Shown piece after piece: positions 54,862 through 64,000 of a stretch of DNA of 64,000 nucleotides. Position 1 is the first letter of the stretch; the number at the start of each line of letters is the position of its first letter. Source of the stretch: Anaeramoeba ignava (taxonomy: Eukaryota; Metamonada; Anaeramoebidae); the NCBI GenBank assembly GCA_028826165.1, contig JAPDFW010000092.1, positions 434,001 to 498,000 on the forward strand, given 5' to 3'. Position numbers and translations under genes: made by a program. The notes beneath the pieces are model-generated. The model made no database searches and was not told where the DNA came from. It saw nothing but the letters and a program-made list of their open reading frames with translations.

Positions 54862-57800
54862 TTAGATTTGATTTGATTTGAATTTGATTTTGATTTTGAT
54901 TTTTGATTTAGATTTAGATTTGAATTTAGATTTAGATTTAGATTTAGATTTAGAATCTGATTTAGATTTAGATTTAGATTCTGAATTTGATTTTGATTTA
55001 GAATCTGATTTAGATTTAGATTTAGATTTAGATTTAGATTTTGATTTAGATTTAGATTTAGAATTAGAATTTGATTCTGAATTTGATTTTGATTTTGATT
55101 CTGATTTAGATTTAGATTTAGAATTAGATTTAGATTTAGATTCTGATTCTGAAATTGATTTTGATTTGATAATTTCATCTTCTGATTTTGATTCGGATTT
55201 CTTCTTTTTTGATTTTGATTTTGATTTTGATTTTGGTTTTGATTTTGATTTTGATTTTGATTTTGATTTTGATTTTGGTTTTGTTTTTGATTTTGTTTTT
55301 GATTTTGGTTTTGATTTTGATTTTGTTTTTGATTTTGGTTTTGATTTTGGTTTTGATTTTGGTTTTGTTTTTGGTTTTGATTTTGGTTTTGATTTTGGTT
55401 TTGATTTTGATTTTGGTTTTGATTTTGATTTTGATTTTGATTTTTCTTCTTTAGATTTAGATTCACTTTCTTTTTTACTTTCAATTATATTATTATCATT
55501 ATTATCATTATTATTAGAATCATCTGCTCTAATTTCTTGAATTTTTTTAAGTTCTTCAGATATTATGTCAAGCTTTTTCTGGAAATTTTTCTGATTTCGA
55601 GAATCTAAGATTTTGTCTGAGGAAAAAACAATCTGTTTTTTATCTTTGAGTAAATTAGTCGAAAGACGAAGTACAGGATCAGAAAATTGGGAAGGTGATA
55701 ACACAATTAAATTACTCAAAATTTGTGAATCAAAGAAAGAATCTTTTTCAAAATTATCAATATCAAGAACAAAATAAGAAAGAAGTTTGAAAAATTGCTC
55801 TTTGTAATCCTCATGTGCTGTTAATGTTGCTTCAATAATTTGGAAAAGAACCCAACGACAACTTTCAAATTGCCGAAATTCGTTATCCTTACCTATAGAT
55901 CGATAGAGTTGGTCCGAGAGTACAAATTCCTTGTTTTGATACTTGACAAGAGAATCCTGAATTTTTTTGTGTTTTAGTTTTTTGGAAATATCAATCATTT
56001 GTGTTGTAATGTTCCTTGGATTGCGTTCTTGGATATTTTTGGAAATAAAAGGCAAGAGTGGAATAAGACAAGCAAAGAAAAATTGTTTTTGATTATTGTC
56101 AAGAACTTTGAGAATGGAGTAATTCATTAACTTTTCCAAAATGGAATAAGTAATCTCTGTTGTTTGCGGATGTCTCAACCCAAAAAGAGCATTTCCAGGC
56201 AATTCCAGGAAATGCTTTTGCAATTTTAATTCATCAATTTTCTTCAGTTTGATCTCAACAAAAATTACGCAAGATTCAAGTAATTTCATCAAAGAATAAG
56301 CTGTTTCCGGAGTTTCCAATTTCAACAAGATGGTGGATATCTCAAATATCGTATAGAATAACTTTTCGGAAGATGAACCAATTTTCATTGTGATAAAACT
56401 TAAGGTATCAACATAAGAATTCAACATCAAATGAAAGCTTTTTTCATTTCCCCTCTTTTGCTTCAACATATCAATCATTTTGAGAAATGGACTCGAAATT
56501 GAATAAATCAGGTTCTCAAATGAACTATTCAAAGCAAGAATGCGGAAAATATAATTCGAGTTTTTGTATATATGAGGATTGAAGCCTTCTTTGTTTTTTC
56601 TGCCTTCATTGTTCAAACAAGAAATCCAATTCCATGCTTCTCGGATCCAGGCTGCCTTCAATTTCTGTGGATCTTTTGCAATGTTTGAACAAACAATATT
56701 GATAAATTTTGCTCCTTCACTTAATTCATCCACTACTTCATCTTTTGCTTCACCTTTTGTTTCATCTTTTGTTTCATCTTTTACTTCATCAAATTTAGGT
56801 TTTTGAGAAGGCATTTCTTTTGGATAAGTAAATAAAGGTTTCCCTGGTGTTGAAATCTTCATGACAAAATCAAGGACTTCTGGATCTTGAGAATTCTTAA
56901 TATTACCCAAAATATAAAGTAGTTTCAGGATTATTGACTTGGAATTCTCGTACATTATTGAATTTTCATGGTCAATGTTCATAAACAACAAATTTAAAAT
57001 GATCGCCAATTTTTTGGAAACAGCCTTTTGACGAAATGAAATAACGGATGGCAAAATAAGAAGAAAAATATCTCTTCTTGATAAGTGTGTGATTAATTGA
57101 TCGTGCTTAATCAGCAGTAATTGTTTAATTCGGTTAGTAAAATTATTATGACTATTTCTGTTGATTTCAAAATGAATGGATGAATAAATAAATAAATGAA
57201 TGAATTGTTTGTTTATTTACTTAATAAACTCATCAATATCATAACTTTCAGGTTCAAGAATTAATTCTTTATCAAAAAAACTCCAAATACGATCGATATT
57301 CTTTTTGTTAACAAAACTTTCTGCTATTAACTGCACAGTTTGGATCAATCTTGGATGTGGCTAAAAAAAAATCACAAGAAATAGAAAATTTGTCAAAAGG
57401 AAAAAATTTTGTTTTTGATTATTTTTATAAATACCAGAAAAGCAGCTAATTCTACAAGAAAATCAATAGTTGTTGATATGACAGATTTATTAGAAGATAC
57501 AGAATTCCACAATTGACTGACTTGATTATGGAACTGAATGTTTCTTAAAGAGAATGTAAATAAAAACTCAAGAAGTTCAATAAAAAGTCGTTTTTGTTGG
57601 ATATCTTTGATAGTTATTTTTGAGTCAAGAGCTTTGATCCAAGGACATAAATATTCGGTCATTACTTTCAAGGATTTCTATAAACCAAATGAAAATGAAG
57701 GAAATTGAAATTCAAAATTTATAAGAAAATAAGAGAAAAGATTTTTCTCGGTTTAATTTTTACAACTCGGAAAACAGGTTCAATTTGAGGATATTTTTCA

Positions 57801-60800
57801 TAATCTTGCAATTCGGCCATAAGAATAAGGGTTCTATTTATAAAAGAAAGGTAAATTTGTTGTGAAATTCCTTCTCGATTTAAAATAATTTCGCTTAATT
57901 GAACCTAAATATTCAATCAAAAAGAATAAATGTTTTTTTTTTGTTGTTAAAGGATGAAATGAACATCAAATAATAATTAATAAAATACGGATTGATGAAG
58001 AATCAAATCAGGATCTCTAATTGAAGAGCAATAGATTGGAGGAGAAAGAGTTCCTTTGTTGAAAAAATTTTTAATAGTATAATCCAATAAAATTTCAGCT
58101 TTTTTTCTGACAATTTTGCTTGAAGAATTGAGGAGAAATAGAATCAATGCATATAAATCAATTTCATCCACTTGGAGATTGTCATTAGTAATTTTTTCTT
58201 GTAGAATCGTTCCAAAAGCATCAGAAATTTTTTGGTTCTTTGAGCAGTAAACATTAGTAATCAGTTCAGATGCATTGATATCATTTTTGATGTAATGGTT
58301 TCTTAACGATATTAGTCCAAAATCCTGGACCCACTGCTCTGAATAATCAAATAAACTGTAGATCCAAGGCAGAACATCCGTATCAAATTTCGATGTCTCA
58401 CTTTTACTTATTGGGCCTTTAAGAAGAAGCTCTGAAGTAGCAAGAAACCCCATATATAATACTGAATCCATAACTTTTTTTTTGTTTTGGATTAAATCAG
58501 CTGATTGGTTTAAGAATGATGAAATGAAATTGAATATTTTTTTTCGGTTTTCTTCTCCAATTCCAAATTTGGGTTGGATCCATGATTTAAGGGAATAGAC
58601 GAATAAAGAGAAATTATACATCAAATCATCTTTCTGCTCTGATTTATTGAAGATTAATTTGGATATTGAATTTGAAAGGAATGCAATTGAATTGTTCAGA
58701 ACGGTATCATCAACTTTTTCAAAAGAACGAATAAGACGATGATGGATTTCTATTCAAAAAATGAAAATTGGAATTAACATTTTTTCTTTTTCTTTTTCTT
58801 TTCAAAAATTGAAAAATTTACCAAACATATCTGGTTGAGGTTGATTATCTCTTATTTTATCAATAAAATATCCTGCCAAAGTAATATTTAATTGAGACAA
58901 AACCTATTTAATTCAAATTCAAATTCAAAATCAAATTCAAATTCAAATTCTTTTTTTGTTTTATAAATTTACATCTTTAAACTCTGAATATTTTTTAATA
59001 AATTGATTTATCAATAACTTGGATTTTTCTGTTTTTGGAATTAAAAAGAAGAAAAAAAAGATATTTTAGTTATTGAAATAGAAATGAATATGAAAAGGTA
59101 ATTACCATTATTGTTTGATAGACCAAGATAAAGAGTTGTGAAATTTCGATAATATTTTTCATTAACTTTTTTTCTCTCCAAATGATTTATAAAATCATCC
59201 ATCTTGGAAAAGTTATAAATTGTTTTTTTTAAATTTTAAATTTAATCATTTTTTTTTAATGTTGAATATAATACATTATTGGAAAGTTCATCAATAAGTC
59301 CTCCATCGGATTTTTTCACTTTTCGAAGAAGCTTAACTAAAGAAATTATCCTAAATAAACCATCATCCTTTTCGAAACATTCAATAAGCGGTTCAATTTT
59401 CATTTTTTCAGGAGAAATTAACTATTTTGTTTTTGATATAATAATATTGTTAAACGAAGTAAATTAATCTAATTGAAACTTTTGCGTTATGAAGACAAAA
59501 ATAAAATACATATTCCAAGCTAATCATTTCAGTATCTTTTTTTGTTTCGCGATAAGCATATTCCCATTCTTGAAAGAAGATGTCGTGAGTTGCTATTTAA
59601 TTATTTACAGAAGATGAATATAAAATTAATAAAATTAATAAAATTAATAAAAGAATTACTTAATTTAGTCCGATTTGGTTGGAATTTGAGAAGTTGACTT
59701 ATATAAAGAAATATATCAAGACAATTATGAACGATAGTAATATCTGGATTACATAAACCAATTAAAGAAATTGCTTGAAGTAGTTTAAAAAGATCATCAT
59801 TCAATACGATTTTCGGATCTTGAATTTGATCAGCATCTTGTATAATATTTTGGTTGTTGTTATTATTGTTATTATCATTATTATCATTATTATCATTATT
59901 GTTATTATCATTGTTTTCTTGAGATTGTTCATTTTGATTCCCAAATTTTCGAGTTATTGATAAAAGAAAAGAAATGATATTCTTTGTAAATTGAATTAAT
60001 AAAGATGTATCGTTTTCTTTCAAAAGAAAGAAGAAGTATTTTGCGAGTCTATCCAGAATTGGTCCGATCCAACTCTTATTTTTTTCAGCAATTTTGATGA
60101 TACTTTGAGTGGAGAGATCTGAAATATCTGGATCGGGACTTAAAGATAATCTGCACAAGCGATCAACAATTGGTTCATTTTCTTGTTTGTGTTCTAAGTG
60201 TGGGAAAATCTTGAGTAAATATTCAAAGTTTTCGATTTGTTGAGCTTTGTTTGATAAATTCTGCTTTGTGAGTGAAATTAGTTGTTGAGAGGAATCTTCA
60301 ATTCTTTTGATAATCAAAGAAGAAAGTTCTGAATCAAATAGTTGGGATGTGTCTATGTTTGCATCAAGAATAGAAGCAGCAAACTTGAGCATTGGGCGAG
60401 CTCGTTGTTTAAAAAAAGCTCTGAGAAATTCTATGAGAGTAATTTGAATCTGGAAAATTGCAGTTTCTCGAAATTCTTCTGATGAAAGAAGAATTCGGAA
60501 CAAGAAAAACAAACTTTTACGAACAAAGTCTTTTGTAATCTTTGATTTTGTGAGTTTTGTCATGATAGTACCAAATTGTTTTCCAGAACTATTTCGTATT
60601 TCGGGAGATGTTGAAGCGAGAAAAAGAATCAACCTCTCTTTGGCATCTCCTTTCGATTTTTCGATAAGTTCAATTCCTTCCTTGTTCCATTTCAATAAAT
60701 CAACTGATTTTGGAAAATGAGCAATCTTAAAAAGTGAAAGCCAAAATGTTTTTTTTTTGGAATATTTATCGAAACTTTCCTTGAAAAAGTTATGAAACTC

Positions 60801-61886
60801 ATTGAAATTTTCTTGTGATATATCCTTTAAACTAAATGATGAAATGATTGATGTAAGAATTTTCTCGTTGTTTAAATAGTCGTCTATAACAGTTTTTTTG
60901 AGTTGAGTGAAATGATGAGAAGAAAACTCTCTCAAAACTTCTCTGTATAATTTCTCAAGATATCTGATATTTTTCTTATCTAGTGCTGAATGTGCATTTT
61001 TTGTTCTGAATTTTTTCCTTTCAAAAAGAAAGATGCTGTAAGTATCTTTAAAAAGATTATCATCCCAAACTGGGTTTTTTCCAATTAAAATGGCTCTTGT
61101 AACTAATCCAAATAGACAGAATTCAAGGTTTGTGGAAGTGTAAATGATTGCATTTCCTTTCTAAAAAATTCATTTTGAAATTTAGAATAAAAATTCATTT
61201 TGAATTTAAAATTCATTTTAAAATTCATTTTAAAATTAAAATTCATTTTGAAATTAAAATTCATTTTGAAATTAAATTTAAAATTAAAATTCATTTTGAA
61301 ATTAAAATTAAAATTAAAATTCATTTTGAAATTAAAATTAAAATTCATTTTGAATTTAAAATTAAAATTAAAATTAAAATTAAAATTCATTTTGAATTTA
61401 AAATTCATTTTAAAATTAAAATTAAAATTAAAATTCAATTTAAAATTAAAATTAAAATTAAAATTAAAATTAAAATTAAAATTAAATTTAATTACTCCTC
61501 TTTGCGATTTTATTAGTGAATCATGAATTCTTTGAAGTTGTTCTCTTGAAAAATGAAATGAAGAACTTGTTATTAAATTTAATATTTTTGATAAATCTGG
61601 TCTATTTTGTAAATCAGAAAATTTTAAAGGTGTCTTTTTTATTTTTTATTTTGTGTTGTTTAAATTTATTTTGATGTCAAATTATTGGAAAAAAAAATCA
61701 GGAAAAAAAAAATTAATAAATAAATAAAAAAAGGAAAAAAATATTTTTAAAAGAAAAAACTTGAAAATTTACTTCTTTATCCGATTCAATAATATTTTTA
61801 ATATTATTTTCTAAAGATTGATAAATGAAACCTAAAAGCATACTTTTTGGTTTTTGGTCTTTTGATTTTGGAACTTGTCTACTCAT
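54862..61886 (-). CDS. large helical-repeat (HEAT/ARM-like) protein with Lys/Ser tail, 13 exons
   Basis: Exons: 61886-61773, 61633-61496, 61160-59660, 59592-59456, 59421-59275, 59202-59106, 59028-58973, 58903-58822, 58749-57989, 57904-57764, 57677-57435, 57360-57221 and 57151-54862. Together they encode 1,948 residues, with every junction in frame, which strongly supports the model. Start MSRQVPKSKDQKPKSMLLGF. Nearly the whole protein is amphipathic helix, in the style of HEAT or armadillo scaffolds (for example LFGLVTRAILIG, RKSLFFLFRILLSSEEFR, SLFDYSEQWVQDFGLISLRNHYI, ACLIPLLPFISKNI). An Asn/Asp run lies near 59850-59920. The last ~200 residues are Lys-Ser/Glu-Ser repeats, likely nuclear or nucleic-acid binding (inference). 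I do not recognise the family. Confidence 0.75.
61161..61495 (-). repeat. 335-bp intron of AAAATT with ATTCATTTTGAAA blocks
   Basis: Intron 2 of the helical-repeat gene (GTAATT to TTTTAG on the minus strand). (AAAATT)n with ten or so AATTCATTTTGAAATT insertions, the same two-part pattern as eIF1A intron 2 and DOCK intron 2. Confidence 0.85.
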
Positions 61887-62140
61887 TTTATTCTTAAAAA
61901 AAAAACGAAAAAATGGAAAAAAATGAAAAATAAAAAAACGGAAAAATATTTTTTTTTTTGCTTTTTTTTTTCCTTTTTAAATTTTGAGTCATTTTTAAAT
62001 AATAATTAATAATTAAAATTAAAATATTTATTTAATTAATTATTTTTTGATTAATTTATTTTTTTTCATTTTTTTTCTTTTTAAAATCTTTTTGGAAAAT
62101 TTTTCAATCATTCTTTTTTTTTTTGAAAATTAAAAAAAAA
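61887..62140. promoter_or_regulatory. divergent promoter, helical-repeat gene / membrane protein gene
   Basis: 254 bp between divergent ATGs, with A-rich ATGAAAAATAAAAAA on one side, TTTTTTTCATTTTTTTTC on the other, and AT-rich repeats between. Confidence 0.45.
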
Positions 62141-62380
62141 ATGGTTAATAAAACTGTAATTAGTTTAATAATTTTCTTAATTATTGTTAGTGCTGGTGTA
62201 GTTGTCATTTTTACCTTCCGATTTCTATTTAAAATGATTATATTTTTTTGGAGGTGTTGTTTTCCATTTTCAAGAAAACATGCTCCATATTGGTTTCATT
62301 TTTTAGCTATGAAATATTCAAGGGTCAAAAGATTTCTAAAGAGAAGTTTTTCTGTTTCAACAAGATTTGGTTCTATTTGG
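62141..62380 (+). CDS. membrane protein, first exon only
   Basis: First 80 codons of a gene starting at ATG 62141 (MVNKTVISLIIFLIIVSAG); further exons lie beyond the window. Residues ~6-40 are strongly hydrophobic, a signal anchor or one to two transmembrane helices (VVVIFTFRFLFKMIIFFW). A Cys pair (WRCCFPF) and a basic YSRVKRFLKRSF segment follow. The exon ends RFGSIW at TGG|GTAATT, after which the DNA is simple repeat to the end of the window. The family cannot be told from this exon. Confidence 0.6.
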
Positions 62381-64000
62381 GTAATTAATAAATTAAAATT
62401 AAATCAAAATTAAATCAAAATTAAATCAATTTTAAATCAAATTTAAATCAAATTTAAATCAAAATTTAATCAAATTTAAATCAAAATTAAATCAATTTAA
62501 ATTAAATCTAATTCAATTTTAAATCAAAATTAAATCAAATTTAAATCAATTTTAAATCAAAATTAAATCAAATTTAAATCAAAATTAAATCAAAATTAAA
62601 TTAAAATTAAATCAAAATTAAATCAATTTTAAATCAATTTTAAATCAAATTTAAATCAAATTTAAATCAAAATTAAATCAAAATTAAATCAAATTAAATC
62701 AAAATTAAATCAAAATTAAATCAAAATTAAATCAAAATTAAATCAAAATTAAATCAAAATTAAATCAAATTTAAATCAAAATTAAATCAATATTAAATCA
62801 AATTTAAATCAAAATTAAATCAAATTTAAATCAAAATTAAATCAAATTTAAATCAAAATTAAATCAAAATTAAATCAAATTTAAATCAAATTTTAATCAA
62901 AATTAAATCAAAATTAAATCAATTTTAAATCAAAATTAAATTAAAATTAAATCAATTTTAAATCAAAATTAAATCAAAATTAAATCAAAATTAAATCAAA
63001 TTTAAATCAAATTTAAATCAAAATTAAATCAAAATTAAATCAAAATTAAATCAAATTTAAATCAAATTTAAATCAAAATTAAATCAAATTTAAATCAAAT
63101 TTAAATCAAAATTTAATCAAATTTAAATCAAAATTAAATCAAAATTAAATCAAAATTAAATCAAATTTAAATCAAATTTAAATCAAAATTAAATCAATAT
63201 TAAATCAAAATTAAATCAAATTTAAATCAAATTTAAATCAAAATTAAATCAAAATTTAATCAAATTTAAATCAAAATTAAATCAATATTAAATCAAATTT
63301 AAATCAAAATTAAATCAAAATTAAATCAAAATTAAATTAAAATTAAATCAAAATTAAATCAAATTAAATCAAATTTAAATCAAAATTAAATCAAAATTAA
63401 ATCAATTTTAAATCAAAATTAAATCAAATTTAAATCAAAATTAAATCAAAATTAAATCAAATTTAAATCAAATTTAAATCAATTTTAAATCAATTTTAAA
63501 TCAAAATTAAATCAAAATTAAATCAAATTTAAATCAAAATTAAATCAAATTTAAATCAAAATTAAATCAAATATAAATCAAATTTAAATCAAAATTAAAT
63601 CAAAATTAAATCAAAATTAAATCAAAATTAAATCAAATTTAAATCAAAATTTAAATCAAATTTAAATTAAAATTAAATCAAAATTTAAATCAAAATTTAA
63701 ATCAAATTTAAATTAAAATTAAATCAAAATTTAAATCAAATTTAAATTAAAATTAAATCAAATTTAAATCAAAATTAAATCAATTTTAAATCAATTTTAA
63801 ATCAAAATTAAATCAATATTAAATCAAAATTAAATCAAAATTAAATCAAAATTAAATCAAAATTAAATCAAATTTTAATCAAAATTAAATCAAAATTAAA
63901 TCAAAATTAAATCAAAATTAAATCAAAATTAAATCAAAATTAAATCAAAATTAAATCAAATTTAAATCAAATTTAAATTAAAATTTAATCAATTTTAATC
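62381..64000 (+). repeat. intron of AAATTAAATC units running off the window
   Basis: At least 1.6 kb of an 11-bp unit AAATTAAATCA with AAATTTAAATC and ATTTTAAATC variants. It starts at the GTAATT donor after the exon at 62141-62380. No acceptor is seen before the end. Confidence 0.85.

Noticed and set aside
54878-55540. Plus-strand Asp/Leu-rich ORF
   Set aside because: Antisense of the Lys-Ser repeat tail of the helical-repeat gene; no independent support.
1-64000. Reassigned stop codons
   Set aside because: TAA, TAG and TGA each end well-defined proteins here (eS7, eIF1A and the actin-like protein), and no conserved domain contains a stop that reads as an amino acid.
62381-64000. CRISPR-like regular repeat
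   Set aside because: Units are 11 bp, contiguous and without unique spacers; this is an AT microsatellite in a eukaryotic intron.

Overview
This is a very AT-rich eukaryotic nuclear window with spliceosomal GT-AG introns, almost all of whose introns and intergenic spaces are simple AT repeats. TAA, TAG and TGA all end recognisable proteins, so the code looks standard. Three things point to an anaerobic, amoeboid protist with mitochondrion-related organelles: an [FeFe]-hydrogenase maturase HydE with an N-terminal extension, a cysteine desulfurase IscS with an organelle-type leader, and BTB-TLDc, DOCK and VPS9 signalling proteins. Anaeramoeba (Metamonada) is my best guess; that name is inference, not something the sequence proves.

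Layout. 1-6.8 kb: a ~175-bp satellite, a BTB-BACK-TLDc gene, a divergent actin-like gene, the satellite again, and a second BTB-BACK-TLDc gene (a local duplication). 6.9-15 kb: a CLN5-like lysosomal protein, a very low-complexity Gln/Asn/Ser/Lys gene, hydE, and an S1/P1-type secreted nuclease with a 1.1-kb repeat intron. 15.5-22 kb: an Alba-domain gene with a 2.2-kb repeat intron, divergent from ribosomal protein eS7, then eIF1A. 22.5-30.1 kb: an unrecognised 1,400-residue protein, head-to-head with ZW10. 30.1-31.3 kb: a second satellite. 31.4-38 kb: a DOCK-family Rho GEF. 38.3-40.4 kb: a Crypton-like tyrosine-recombinase element, apparently inserted in a simple-repeat array, followed by a small foldback element. 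41.2-48.3 kb: a membrane-anchored, catalytically degraded malate-dehydrogenase-like protein, nucleoporin Nup133, and a CUE-domain protein. 49.7-53.6 kb: iscS and a VPS9-domain protein. 54.9-61.9 kb: a 13-exon helical-repeat protein of about 1,950 residues with a Lys/Ser tail. 62.1 kb to the end: the first exon of a membrane protein and a repeat intron that runs off the window.

How they fit together. hydE and iscS imply hydrogenosome-like metabolism (FeS assembly feeding hydrogenase maturation). ZW10, Nup133, CLN5, VPS9 and DOCK are ordinary endomembrane, nuclear-pore and cytoskeletal housekeeping. I see no operon-like organisation; several gene pairs are divergent and share promoters of 100-210 bp. 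Several otherwise conserved genes carry single-base frame breaks, nearly all one-base insertions at or next to short homopolymers. They most likely reflect assembly error or early decay and must be allowed for when reading the gene models. Exon boundaries were assigned by eye from GT/AG, frame continuity and protein similarity.
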